A DNA stretch of 64,000 nt from Protonemura montana (taxonomy: Eukaryota > Arthropoda > Insecta > Plecoptera > Nemouridae): contig OX387609.1 in assembly GCA_947568835.1 (NCBI GenBank), positions 2,298,001 to 2,362,000 of the forward strand, written 5' to 3'. Below, piece by piece: positions 47,101 through 50,645 of the stretch. Made by a program: the position numbers and the translations under genes. Position 1 is the first letter of the stretch. Every line of letters starts with the position of its first letter. The notes under the pieces are model-generated. The model did no database searches. It worked only from the letters and a program-made list of their open reading frames with translations, and had not been told where the DNA came from.

Positions 47101-49582
47101 TCACGAAGGAGATGCAGACTACGACGATGAAGAGGAAGGGACGGATGATTTAGCGGAAACGGGCGAAACTTCGGCTAAGAAGCTCGGTACCGGCATCGAA
47201 ACTGAAGATAGGACGGAGAACAGAAACAAAACTAAGGTAGATCCGAGTATCGATGTTGATATCCTGGAATCTGGACCAACGAGTTTGTCGGCGGAGAGGA
47301 ATCAAGGGGGAGTGGCCTCAACGGAGATTGACTCGAGTAGAAATAGAGAAGAATATAAAGAAGGTGATAAAACCAATTCGACACGTGTAGATATTGATCC
47401 GCCTAAATTCTCGGGCTTTTGGCAACGTTTGAAAAATGTCAACGCCAGCGACCTTTCGCCTGGCGGCAACGTGGAAGTAAAGGTCACTTCGAAAGGTCGT
47501 AGCGGTGAAAATGTTAAGACGCCTGCGGCCGAGAGCGAAGATTCAGTGACGGCAAACAATCTACACCTGAGACTGGACCACGTCAACGTGAACCACGACG
47601 AAGAATACGATTACGGTGATTAAACTAAAGTCACGCTTCAGGGACCGATCTTTACCAGTACTTAATTAATTAGGTTTTATATATATATGTGAAAAATTTC
47701 ATTGCCAACAGCTGAAAGTTTGATGGAAAGATATGCTACTGAATACCGCACAGTAACTCTACAAAACGTCCGAGCGTGAAAATATTTTTCCTACGATAAC
47801 CGGTTAGAACTAGAATCCTCCTCAACGCAGTACCAATGCCTAGACCTGTACAAATATGTATCCTTCTAACGACTGTCAAATGTATGTCAAAACAGTACAA
47901 CTTATATGTAATTATATAAAACGCAAGCCATCCCGATAAAATGTATCTTCTACGCAAGTTCATGAAGTGGTACCAACTAGAATAGAGGTTCACTCGCTCT
48001 TTGTCAAATTGCTATGTAAAAAATATGATGTGATCGACATTCATTACCGTAATTACTATCCATAACCACATGTCTTGACGTAAACGTGCCAATAATTGTG
48101 TCAGTAATAAATAATTACAACAGGTTTATATAAAAAAAAGCGGTCATTATTATTCATAATATGCAAAGGTAAAAAGTGAATCCATAATTAATCATTAACT
48201 TATTAATAGTGATAGTTACAGCAGTTTTATTTGTAAGTATCTATCTGTAGATATACACCTATAGTTATCCTACCTCCAAATATCACCCCAAACCCGGCCT
48301 TTTAAGAGGGTGAACCAGATCATCCCACAGAATTACTGACGAGGAAATCCTTCGGGGTCTACGTCATCGATTTTTCTTGACTTCATATTTTTATTTTTTA
48401 TTGCATTGCAGAGAGTTCGTAGTATTGGTGGTGTTTTTCTTTGAAATGTGTCGACAACTGTCCCTGTGGTACACGTCAATTGGCGTATGTGAATTTGACG
48501 ATGGTCGATGAATGAAGAAAACATAGTCTTGAAGGGAGGAGAGGAAGCCCGGTGCTGGTACGTAGCCTACAGTGAGATTTTATATAGGTAGTTAGTTGGT
48601 GTATCAAAATAGTATCAACCTAATCATTTTGGTTAATCCAGCTATTCCAGCAGATTGTACCATATGGCCATGTCTGTAAAAATATAAACGGATCATCAGA
48701 AGCTCCTTTTTTAGTCTTACAGCATTGATGACGAGACACCGTTCCTTGGGCCTCTAAATAATAATTTGTACTATATGATGACGGATGACATAGAAACTGG
48801 AGAGCAGATACCCACCCACAGAATTAAATGCTACAGCGTCATTTTCTTGAAATTACACATGTTTTTTTGCACTCACCTCAACTTTGGCACTGTTTTGGAA
48901 GATGGTCTGTGCCTTGTGGGTAAGTTGTGCAAAGCATGAGCTGAGCGTCGAGATTTTCTGACGAGCGTTGTACACCAAATCCGGTTCTTCATTGTCCACT
49001 TCACCTGCGAGTTTAAGCAACAATAATTGTGAGTGGACAAATTCAGATATTTGAAAGATCAACTCTAATAAGTAAACATTTCTTATGTATCAAATTAGGC
49101 AAATAAAATGAGTCAATGGTATTTCTAATTGGCATTAAAAGTGCCAAGTTCATTACTGAATCGTTTCCAAAAAATTGCCAAAGATTTCTGAAACTGCTGG
49201 GTAACAAGGTAGAAAAATGGAAAACTCCCAAATTTGGAATTTAGCAAAATTAATAAATTAGGAAACTACAATGAGAGAATGATCGTAGATGTATTGTGTC
49301 ATAAACCAAAGGAGAAATATCGCAGGTGACAGGAAAACCAGAAAGAGTCATGCCAGTGTCAGAGCTGGCTGACTGGCTCTTATTGATTTTTGGGATACTA
49401 CCACCAAAATGGATCGTAGTCTACCATATTAACAACTCAACTGTGGCTTTATTTAACAGGAATGGGAGGTTTTATAATATTTTTCAGTCCTTACCAATAA
49501 TTATGTCTAAATCCACGAAAGCTTTATCGAATTCCTTTTCTAAGATATCTAACCACCGAAAGCTTATTGCAGTCGTCGCCAT
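4413..49582 (-). CDS. GOPC: GOPC (PIST/CAL) Golgi PDZ and coiled-coil protein, nine exons
   Basis: Exons on the minus strand: 49582-49495, 49004-48877, 10773-10569, 9091-8917, 8572-8332, 7689-7439, 6649-6491, 6123-5883, 5123-4413. Every join is GT-AG with matching phase, and the total is 2199 nt, or 732 residues plus stop. Residues 1-72 match the GOPC N-terminus ([29 protein letters not shown]). About 73-225 is coiled coil, including [11 protein letters not shown] and [14 protein letters not shown], both GOPC hallmarks. Residues about 262-347 are a PDZ domain with carboxylate loop GLGLSI and [12 protein letters not shown] binds membrane-protein C-termini and Rab6/syntaxin-6-type partners at the trans-Golgi and steers receptors or channels (CFTR in mammals) between recycling and lysosome. 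The tail after the PDZ is about 385 residues, far longer than in human GOPC (462 aa in all), and polar/disordered in look. Intron 2 is about 38 kb and holds another gene. Confidence 0.93.
5148..5280. repeat. 10-bp minisatellite, about 13 copies, next to GOPC exon 9 acceptor
   Basis: The unit TTGCACTAAC (plus strand) repeats almost perfectly. In the GOPC sense it reads GTTAGTGCAA and ends about 27 bases before the exon 9 acceptor. A cysteine/asparagine-like open frame through it is not coding. Confidence 0.97.
5480..5625. repeat. Diverged copy of the 60-bp-motif repeat family
   Basis: Shares the words for 'CTCAATT...TTTATTAATG.TAACCTCAACG.ATGATAA' and 'TTTTGAGTCGTAATTA' with copies at 18.4, 28.4, 33.4 and 34.9 kb. 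In GOPC intron 8. Confidence 0.5.
5883..6123 (-). CDS. GOPC: GOPC exon 8 (lineage-specific tail)
   Basis: 80 codons after a one-base carry-over, S/P/N rich, with no domain recognised. Phase 2 in, phase 0 out, donor GTAAGA. Membership rests on agreement of splice phase with exons 7 and 9, not on similarity. Confidence 0.78.
6155..6290. mobile_element. MITE-like repeat fragment (AGACATGAGTCT family)
   Basis: Contains ACGTTGGGAAATTTAGTTG, CTTAGCATTCA, AATAGTTTTTGTTAAAACTA and GTAGACATGAGTCTAAAA, all shared with copies at 41.35-41.6, 45.9, 46.5-46.7 and 58.9-59.3 kb. In GOPC intron 7, close to the exon 8 acceptor. Confidence 0.65.
6320..6489. repeat. 34-bp minisatellite, 5 copies, abutting GOPC exon 7 donor
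   Basis: The unit begins TTAGCTAACAGAGCCTTGTC and is 34 bp. In the GOPC sense, the donor GTAACAGCTCG is itself a one-change version of the unit segment GCTAACAGCTCG, so the array begins at the splice site. Confidence 0.95.
6491..6649 (-). CDS. GOPC: GOPC exon 7
   Basis: 53 residues starting [10 protein letters not shown], which lines up with human RYRLYLDELEG; after that the sequence diverges into a polar tail. Phase 2 both sides. The donor GTAACA lies at the very start of a 34-bp minisatellite. Confidence 0.87.
6717..7345 (-). mobile_element. tRNA-headed SINE with 9-unit half-head array
   Basis: From the right: an AATACACTAAAATCGTCTCA-type arm, a tRNA-like head with A box TAGCTCAATTGGTTAGAGC, then eight extra 52-bp half-heads, a B box near 6777-6790 (GGTTTGAGTCC in sense), and the arm GAGACGGTTATAGTG. 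Units start at 6789, 6841, 6893, 6945 and so on. It lies in GOPC intron 6. Open frames in the array are by-products of the repeat. Confidence 0.85.
7439..7689 (-). CDS. GOPC: GOPC exon 6 (PDZ core)
   Basis: [20 protein letters not shown], then [16 protein letters not shown] and [21 protein letters not shown]: strands B-F and both helices of a PDZ domain, closest to GOPC. It continues with an acidic [17 protein letters not shown] link equivalent to the human [20 protein letters not shown]. Phase 0 in, phase 2 out, donor GTGAGT. Confidence 0.95.
7865..8312 (-). mobile_element. 5S-rRNA-derived SINE, about two heads, 5' truncated
   Basis: Body (CCTTCGGAAGGGACGTTAAG in sense) plus two head units in reverse. 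The 5S part is cut at the AAGTTAAGCAACAC box A. GOPC intron 5, with its 5' end only about 20 bases from the exon 5 donor at 8331. Confidence 0.85.
8332..8572 (-). CDS. GOPC: GOPC exon 5 (end of coiled coil, start of PDZ)
   Basis: [21 protein letters not shown], then [19 protein letters not shown], then the first PDZ strand and carboxylate-binding loop GEGLGLSIT. Phase 2 in, phase 0 out, donor GTACGT. The intron splitting the PDZ after GLGLSIT sits just before the GG of the loop, where the family reads GISITGG. Confidence 0.94.
8640..8905. repeat. 60-bp-motif family member (no array)
   Basis: Near-identical over about 175 bp (from GAGTACAGGTTATAGG to GGTTACTCGCTTTTGAGAC) to each arm of the fold-back at 42018-42439. 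In GOPC intron 4. Confidence 0.75.
8917..9091 (-). CDS. GOPC: GOPC exon 4 (coiled coil, KYLDKELAG)
   Basis: 57 codons with two-base carry-over at each end. [17 protein letters not shown] gives heptad-like leucines, and [15 protein letters not shown] is almost unchanged from vertebrate GOPC. Donor GTTAGT. Confidence 0.93.
9125..9535. mobile_element. Two tRNA-SINEs head to head (inverted pair)
   Basis: 9125-9320 is a minus copy and about 9345-9535 a plus copy. Both have a complete tRNA-like head with A and B boxes, and both carry the shared CTACTCCTTGGAGATC / CATTCTCAT segment, meeting near 9330-9350. The locus is therefore a long imperfect palindrome in GOPC intron 3. Confidence 0.8.
9536..10500. 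other. GOPC intron 3, remainder
   Basis: No gene, RNA or repeat that I can support; moderately AT-rich. Confidence 0.4.
10569..10773 (-). CDS. GOPC: GOPC exon 3 (coiled coil)
   Basis: 68 codons plus one base. The peptide begins [14 protein letters not shown] and continues [18 protein letters not shown], matching the GOPC coiled coil (human LHSIQLQLHAK region). Donor GTATGG, phase 1. Confidence 0.92.
11130..11190 (-). mobile_element. Old 5S-SINE head fragment
   Basis: GATGGTCATCCATTCAATAC and GTTGCTTAAC match the reverse of 5S box C and box A with several changes. No body remains. Confidence 0.5.
11357..12347. repeat. 68-bp minisatellite, about 14.6 copies
   Basis: The unit starts ACAAGGCTAAGCGGTGGCCG and contains GTGCTGTTGGACAGGAGCAG. 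Variant units (TTCTTGGGGCTG) recur 204 bp apart near 11990 and 12194, giving a three-unit higher-order period. Because 68 is not a multiple of 3, frames rotate and every frame shows 63-95-residue open stretches; these are not genes. GOPC intron 2. Confidence 0.97.
12350..13100. other. GOPC intron 2, unique stretch
   Basis: No exon-like frame with splice context and no recognised repeat. Confidence 0.4.
13100..13730 (-). mobile_element. 5S-SINE, full body, three head units
   Basis: Starts with the 3' end GTGTTTAACGACGCACTG (reverse), then body, then three 91-bp head units and the remainder of the 5S part ending near CCGTTCGGT at 13722. Confidence 0.9.
14285..14990 (+). repeat. Array of 5S-derived heads without a SINE body
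   Basis: About seven copies of CGAAGTTAAGCAACACTGCG with box C-like TATTGGATGGGTGA or TATTGGATAGGTTTG. Some junctions include GGTCACCCAAGAACA, a break not seen in the other 5S-SINE copies. There is no CCTTCGGAAGG body. Open frames of 99 and 105 residues here follow the repeat and are not genes. Confidence 0.85.
15000..17840. other. GOPC intron 2, AT-rich DNA with a GC-rich patch and a palindrome
   Basis: About 15120-15215 is a G-rich, CpG-containing patch. About 15946-16003 is a palindrome built on ATGCCCGTGGAAT and ATTCCACGGGCAT. 16500-16522 is (AT)n. Nothing coding is supported. Confidence 0.5.
17849..18193 (-). other. 114-codon open frame of unknown nature
   Basis: Open from ATG to stop on the minus strand. 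It is not low-complexity ([31 protein letters not shown]) and may be a remnant of a mobile-element protein or chance. I could not match it to a family; no splice partners were found. Confidence 0.2.
18440..18745 (+). repeat. 60-bp-motif family member, single unit
   Basis: AGAGAGCCAGCGTTTGTGGT..ACTTTCTGCTGAG, one GAGCTGGCAACTCGTGGTGAC unit, then ATCAATCGTTGAGGTTAACA and GCGAGTAATCTGCGAGAAA. Same order as copies at 19.3, 28.4, 34.9 and 36.8 kb. Confidence 0.75.
19310..19565 (+). repeat. 60-bp-motif family member, single unit
   Basis: One GAGGCCGGCAACACGTGGTA unit followed by the CAAAATATCGATACATG and GCGAGTAATCTGTGAGAAAT blocks. Confidence 0.75.
19566..21495. other. GOPC intron 2, no features
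   Basis: AT-rich; a CTAACC/CTTACTTG-rich cryptic repeat lies near 20087-20170. No gene seen. Confidence 0.4.
21500..21760 (+). mobile_element. tRNA-SINE inserted in a tRNA-SINE fragment
   Basis: 21500-21590 is the reversed 3' part (TTGCAAACGCTTGCAATGCG ... AACACTATAACC). It is broken by a plus copy beginning CGTCATTCTCATCAAATACA with a complete tRNA-like head (A box about 21648, B box GGTTCGAGTC at 21693), ending in a poly-A-rich tail at 21745-21760. Confidence 0.8.
21761..23930. other. GOPC intron 2, mostly featureless
   Basis: Apart from a tRNA-like segment at 22383, no gene or repeat is supported. Frames at 22339-22814 lack splice signals. Confidence 0.4.
22380..22453 (+). other. tRNA-like segment, degenerate
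   Basis: CCCGGATAGCTCAGTAGGTA resembles a tRNA 5' half and A box; TGTTCATATCCCGG resembles a changed T arm. The acceptor arms pair only in part and the anticodon arm is poor. A tRNA pseudogene or the head of an old SINE is more likely than a working tRNA. Confidence 0.4.
23998..24440 (+). mobile_element. 5S-SINE, single head, complete
   Basis: ACCGAACGGTTTGGCATGTT, 5S boxes A (GAAGTTAAGCAACACTG) and C (TTGGATGGGTGA), a TTCTGTTCGGGAGAGAGG link, then body with CCTTCGGAAGGGACGTTAAG and a 3' part near CAAAACAGCGCG. This is the simplest head among the copies. The 70 bases upstream match those before the copy at 37729. Confidence 0.92.
24441..27064. other. GOPC intron 2, spacer before the nested gene
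   Basis: Holds a diverged tRNA-SINE (25660-25860), otherwise unique. 26713-26750 has TATAAAA-like words, and 26880-27064 is probably the 5' UTR of the nested gene, with a short upstream frame from ATG 26955 (about two dozen codons). The promoter position is inference only. Confidence 0.4.
25660..25865 (+). mobile_element. tRNA-SINE, diverged subfamily
   Basis: GTCATTCTCATCAAATGCAC, TTAGCTCAATTGGTTTGAGC, GATCGGGGTTTCAGTTCC and a GCCCATTACAAGC tail match the family order with many substitutions. Confidence 0.7.
27065..27238 (+). CDS. Nested gene exon 1 (signal peptide)
   Basis: 58 codons, phase 0 out, donor GTAATT. I take the ATG at 27065 because it sits in AAGATGG and places the hydrophobic stretch correctly. 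An in-frame ATG at 27020 would add 15 polar residues. Confidence 0.78.
27065..47623 (+). CDS. Secreted coiled-coil protein with acidic tail, eight exons, nested antisense in GOPC intron 2
   Basis: Exons: 27065-27238, 38653-38841, 39969-40106, 41741-41989, 43095-43263, 44956-45166, 45629-45770, 46709-47623. Phases agree at all seven joins; total 2187 nt, 728 residues plus stop. Residues 1-29 are a signal peptide ([16 protein letters not shown], cut before SPEG). Residues about 59-424 are charged and heptad-like ([40 protein letters not shown]), a long probable coiled coil. Residues 425-728 form an E/D-rich tail ending [10 protein letters not shown], with several N-glycosylation sequons. No fibrinogen, lectin or EGF domain is seen. 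It looks like an extracellular oligomeric protein. I do not recognise the family; fibrinogen-related coiled-coil proteins are the nearest guess. The exon 2 donor (GTCGGT) is weak, so that edge is less sure. Confidence 0.82.
27239..28340. other. Intron 1 of the nested gene, start
   Basis: No coding or repeat feature supported. Confidence 0.4.
28340..28680 (+). repeat. 60-bp-motif family member, single unit
   Basis: CATTGAGTTTATACGTTAAA start, GGTAACACGTGGTAACGGTA unit, GCGAGTAATCTGCGAGAAA block, then TTTTTGTCGGTAAAGCAGTC and GCGGCCATTTT near the end. Confidence 0.8.
29013..29064. other. Perfect 24-bp palindrome with 4-base loop
   Basis: Arms 29013-29036 and 29041-29064 (TCAATTAGCTTGCTAGTCGA...), loop CCAC. 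Not linked to a gene end or terminator-like T run. Confidence 0.95.
29265..29475 (-). mobile_element. tRNA-SINE with perfect 41-bp terminal inverted repeats
   Basis: Left arm 29311-29351 and right arm 29412-29452 are exact reverse complements over 41 bases (AACACTATAACCGTCTCAAA...). Between them lie the tRNA-like A box and part of the head; outside is the family tail CGCTTGCAATGCGCGGGG. Confidence 0.88.
30240..30450 (+). mobile_element. tRNA-SINE, old diverged copy
   Basis: CTACTCCTTGGAGATCCGTC, AATTCTCTCAAAAAGG, then a poorly kept head. The order fits the family. Confidence 0.6.
30845..31480 (+). mobile_element. tRNA-SINE with 9 tandem half-heads
   Basis: AAATACACTAAAATCC arm, then nine A boxes (AGCTCAATTGGTTAGAGC) at 52-bp steps from about 30928 to 31350, then one B-box-like GGTTCGTGTCCCCG, the TCAATTTTTGAGCCGGTA arm and the tail CATTACAAGCGTTTGCAATT. 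Confidence 0.9.
31481..32205. other. Nested-gene intron 1, unique stretch
   Basis: AT-rich, nothing supported. Confidence 0.4.
32208..32730 (-). mobile_element. 5S-SINE, full body, about three heads, 5' truncated
   Basis: GTGTTTAACGACGCACTG 3' end at 32222, body, then head units to TCATGTGTATATATATG, where the last unit is cut. Confidence 0.9.
33340..33505 (-). repeat. 60-bp-motif family fragment
   Basis: TTTCTCGCAGATTACTCG and CAACGATTGATACATACATG in reverse orientation relative to the 18.4-kb copy. Confidence 0.65.
33520..34825. other. Nested-gene intron 1, unique stretch
   Basis: No feature supported. Confidence 0.4.
34830..35190 (+). repeat. 60-bp-motif family member
   Basis: CATTGAGTTTAAAGCG start, ACTTTCTGCCAGGCAAACAA, AACGGTAGGTGCTACCCAAT, ATCGTTGAGGTTAGCATC, and GCGGTAAAACAGTCATTTGG near the end. 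Confidence 0.75.
35235..36065 (+). mobile_element. tRNA-SINE with 14 tandem half-heads
   Basis: AAATACACTAAAATCTTCTC arm, fourteen A-box half-heads at 52 bp, a single intact B box GGTTCGAGTCC (about 36002) and the closing arm GAGACGGTTATAGTGTTG. Units alternate between AATGGTTCAG, AATTGGTTAG and AATTGGTAAG versions. Largest array of this family in the window. Confidence 0.92.
36770..37535 (+). repeat. 60-bp-motif family member with 9-unit array
   Basis: CATTGAGTTTATACGTATAG start. Nine units of 60 bp (CTGAGCAAACGAGGCCGG...CCCGATAGCGCTTG) run from about 36822 to 37372, with one 66-bp variant, then the usual GCGAGTAATCTGC block. Since 60 is a multiple of 3, long open frames (up to 197 codons) appear in four frames; they are repeat artefacts, not genes. 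Confidence 0.93.
37728..38612 (+). mobile_element. 5S-SINE with six tandem heads
   Basis: ACCGAACGGTTTGGCGTGAT, then six heads (GTTAAGCAACACTGCGCTG at about 37782, 37871, 37962, 38054, 38145, 38236) in 91-bp steps, then the body to AACAGTGCGTCGTTAAACAC. It ends about 40 bases before exon 2 of the nested gene. The upstream 70 bases match those before the single-head copy at 23998. Confidence 0.93.
38653..38841 (+). CDS. Nested gene exon 2 (coiled coil)
   Basis: 63 codons, [20 protein letters not shown] to RLDKIVE, phase 0 both sides, acceptor TTTTCCCAACAG. It begins about 45 bases after a 5S-SINE 3' end. Donor GTCGGT is weak. Confidence 0.78.
39037..39534. repeat. 41-bp minisatellite, about 12 copies
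   Basis: The unit starts GATCTCAAATAACCTGGATA and ends CAGCCAGCT. Variants GAACTC and GATCTGG recur in a pattern. In intron 2 of the nested gene. Confidence 0.97.
39969..40106 (+). CDS. Nested gene exon 3 (coiled coil)
   Basis: 46 codons, [20 protein letters not shown] to LGVAKIQ, phase 0 both sides, donor GTAACA. Confidence 0.8.
40155..40400 (-). mobile_element. 5S-SINE body without head
   Basis: Reverse 3' part (GGTTTAACCATACACTGG), CCTTCCGAAGGACGGTACAA, ending at ATTCCTCCACAAATCTAGCC; the 5S head is missing. It starts 50 bases after exon 3 of the nested gene. Confidence 0.85.
40401..41335. other. Nested-gene intron 3, unique stretch
   Basis: AT-rich; (AT)n at 40620. Nothing else supported. 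Confidence 0.4.
41340..41640. mobile_element. MITE-like repeat (AGACTCATGTCT family)
   Basis: AAAAACTATTTCAACTGGGT, CCCAACGTTTCGTAAC, GTAAGAGCAGTCCTGA and TTTTTAGACTCATGTCTACT, shared with 46.5 and 58.9 kb. Confidence 0.7.
41741..41989 (+). CDS. Nested gene exon 4 (coiled coil)
   Basis: 83 codons, [20 protein letters not shown] to SSMENVATK, phase 0, donor GTAAGC. It contains sequon NTT and one cysteine (NRCKRG). Confidence 0.82.
42018..42439. repeat. 176-bp fold-back of the 60-bp-motif family
   Basis: Arms about 42018-42193 and 42264-42439 are near-perfect reverse complements (GTTGAGTGCAGGTTCTAGGT ... TACTCGCTTTT) around a 70-base spacer. In intron 4 of the nested gene. Confidence 0.92.
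43095..43263 (+). CDS. Nested gene exon 5 (coiled coil)
   Basis: 56 codons plus one base, [20 protein letters not shown] to HNKEKE, phase 0 in, phase 1 out, donor GTACGT. Confidence 0.8.
43405..43685 (-). mobile_element. tRNA-SINE plus flanking reversed fragment
   Basis: A minus copy with complete head (ACTATAACTGTCTCAAAAAT to TTTTGAGACGATTTTAGTGC), followed by a plus fragment GTTCGAGTCCCCGTTAGGGC with the family tail GCAAGCGTTTGCAATTTAAA. Confidence 0.82.
44130..44925 (+). mobile_element. 5S-SINE with five tandem heads
   Basis: ACACCGAATGGTTTGACATG start, heads at about 44188, 44277, 44367, 44459 and 44550, then body to AACAGTGCGTCGTTAAACAC. It ends about 45 bases before exon 6 of the nested gene. 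Confidence 0.93.
44956..45166 (+). CDS. Nested gene exon 6 (coiled coil)
   Basis: 69 codons between split ends, [20 protein letters not shown] to MLDLTDN, phase 1 in, phase 2 out, donor GTGGGT. It lies just after a five-head 5S-SINE. Confidence 0.82.
45410..45612 (-). mobile_element. tRNA-SINE with two half-heads
   Basis: AAACCTATAATTGTCTCAAA arm, B box, two 52-bp half-heads, then the TTTTTGAGACGATTTAAGCG arm. It ends about 16 bases before the exon 7 acceptor of the nested gene. Confidence 0.85.
45629..45770 (+). CDS. Nested gene exon 7 (coiled coil)
   Basis: 47 codons after a one-base carry-over, [18 protein letters not shown] to DIDAVLQ, phase 2 in, phase 0 out, donor GTAAAT. The acceptor is about 20 bases after a tRNA-SINE. 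Confidence 0.82.
46528..46684. mobile_element. MITE-like insertion between duplicated acceptor segments
   Basis: CCCTTGATAAAGTAACAGGT, ACGTTGGGAAATTTAGTTG, AGTAGTTTTTGTTAAAACTA and CTAGACATGAATCTAAG match the family at 58.9 kb. About 30 bases ending AGGTTATA are repeated on both sides (46496-46525, 46685-46714). Confidence 0.7.
46709..47623 (+). CDS. Nested gene exon 8 (terminal, acidic tail)
   Basis: 304 codons plus stop. It opens [20 protein letters not shown], then becomes E/D/K/T rich and ends in an acidic tyrosine-containing stretch (DEEYDYGD) of the kind that is often tyrosine-sulfated in secreted proteins. Sequons include NAS, NVT, NKT and NST. The acceptor context is duplicated 189 bases upstream. 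Confidence 0.9.
   Translation, partial: VIKGQVAELAALNAASEDAKENCLDASHVIDSRLVAEKVIAFINASRNEDRTFPEDEEFLHLEEFASKGEKEPKSVGLKRKSFLDIAEEDLGETLEYNVTEDVEAKAPVTAGLRGKDVAGELSDFEFDKSHHEGDADYDDEEEGTDDLAETGETSAKKLGTGIETEDRTENRNKTKVDPSIDVDILESGPTSLSAERNQGGVASTEIDSSRNREEYKEGDKTNSTRVDIDPPKFSGFWQRLKNVNASDLSPGGNVEVKVTSKGRSGENVKTPAAESEDSVTANNLHLRLDHVNVNHDEEYDYGD
47624..48876. other. 3' end of the nested gene and rest of GOPC intron 2
   Basis: Probable 3' UTR of the nested gene, with AATAAATAATTAC near 48105 as a candidate polyadenylation signal. 48440-48575 holds a reversed 5S-SINE body scrap. Confidence 0.45.
48440..48575 (-). mobile_element. 5S-SINE body fragment
   Basis: GATGGTCGATGAATGA and AAGGGAGGAGAGGAAGCCCG match the reverse body with many changes; no head. 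Confidence 0.55.
48877..49004 (-). CDS. GOPC: GOPC exon 2
   Basis: 42 codons after a two-base carry-over, ending in phase 0 with donor GTGAGT. The peptide [20 protein letters not shown] matches the conserved GOPC block just before the coiled coil. The acceptor follows a short pyrimidine-poor tract (ctcgcag). Confidence 0.92.
49495..49582 (-). CDS. GOPC: GOPC exon 1
   Basis: Codes for residues 1-29 plus one base (phase 1): [19 protein letters not shown], nearly the same as the vertebrate GOPC start. Donor is GTAAGG at 49494. The ATG at 49582-49580 has a good context (AAAATGG). An in-frame ATG 42 codons upstream, at 49708, would give a longer N-terminus like the mammalian one; I prefer the downstream ATG, without certainty. 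Confidence 0.9.
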
Positions 49583-50029
49583 TTTTAAAGCAACTGACAG
49601 TGCCTTGCTAGAGCATGAACCTAGTGCCCGGAATCTAGCCTCGCTTTTGCTTGACGCTAAGTTCTGGAATTCAATTTTTACCAACCTTAAGGAAATAATT
49701 AAGCTCAATTCTATGATTTCTGAATTTACATAATAGAACCAAAAGAAAATAAATATGACTTAAACTAAAATTTAATAGTACAAATAAATTGGTAGTATAA
49801 AATATAGTATTTATATATATTATACTAGATTTTAAGACTTAGATATATTATTTAAGCTCACGGTGTTCGTGGGAAGTTAGCCTCAGCCTTCGCCTTCAAA
49901 AGCTCGGAATTGCTCGGAATTGCTTAACAGACTTTGTGAACAAACCGCAGTAAAAAAAGTGTGTACAAAAGGAACAGCACATAAATATTCCACCCTTAAT
50001 AACGCATGAAAGCAAATAGTAACATCATT

Positions 50030-50645
50030 GAATTTTTCACAGTTAATAGAACACGTGATGGGCTTTCGATCCGTGATGGTCTAAATTTTAAGCCCAGTCT
50101 AGGACAAAAATAGGCTAACTTTGACCAAAATTTGCTTTTCAATTATTTGCGAGAAAATGAAGGGGGGGTTCTCCCTTGAAATTTTCACAGATGATAGAGT
50201 AAGTGATGGGCTTTCGATCCGTGATGGTCTTAATTTTTGGCCCAGCCCTGGACAAAAGAAATCTCGATAAAGCCATAGAAATCTCGATGTAGCCTGGAGG
50301 CTACATCGAGATTTCTATGATTAGTTGAACATGAAACGGCAAATCGACTGCATCTACCAGAATAAAATCGTGTGAAACTCAAAATCTTGTAAAATTATAA
50401 AAACAAAATAAGGTCCCTTGAGGTAGACGCAAATTTTGTGCCCAAATTTTCAAAATGGGTTTTCAAGCATCCAACACCCAACAAAGACACAATTTCTTGT
50501 TACCTTGAGTTACTAAACCGTTACAGCAACTACCAAACGAAATCCCGGCCCAACTCAAAAATCTTTGTAAAATGATAAGAACATACAGAGGTACCTCAAG
50601 GCAAAAGGAAAATGTGGGCCGGATTTTCTGAAGTGGTTAAACGGC
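50030..50645. repeat. Dispersed repeat, unnamed family
   Basis: GTGATGGGCTTTCGATCCGT occurs twice here (50054, 50200) and is seen in reverse near 62560. TTTTCTGAAGTGGTTAAACG at 50625 recurs in reverse near 60645, and CTTGAGGTAGACGCAAATTT at 50416 resembles 61055. Confidence 0.7.
50274..50319. other. Perfect 21-bp palindrome with 4-base loop
   Basis: Arms 50274-50294 and 50299-50319 (CATAGAAATCTCGATGTAGC...), loop TGGA. Confidence 0.95.

Larger units (their letters stand above)
10774..48876 (-). other. GOPC intron 2 (about 38 kb) hosting a gene and many repeats
   Basis: Donor GTGAGT at 48876 and acceptor TTTGCAG ending at 10774 join exon 2 (phase 0, ...NSAKVE) to exon 3 ([10 protein letters not shown]...), the same continuity as in vertebrate GOPC (KLE-AQLVDLKSEL). 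The intron holds the whole opposite-strand secreted coiled-coil gene (27065-47623), eight 5S-SINE loci or fragments in either orientation, several tRNA-SINEs and four minisatellites. Other GOPC introns in this window are 0.4-1.5 kb. Confidence 0.88.

Noticed and set aside
47302-47586. 94-codon minus-strand frame
   Set aside because: Antisense shadow of the acidic-tail exon of the nested gene.
49326-49733. 135-codon plus-strand frame
   Set aside because: Antisense to GOPC exon 1, which has clear homology on the minus strand.
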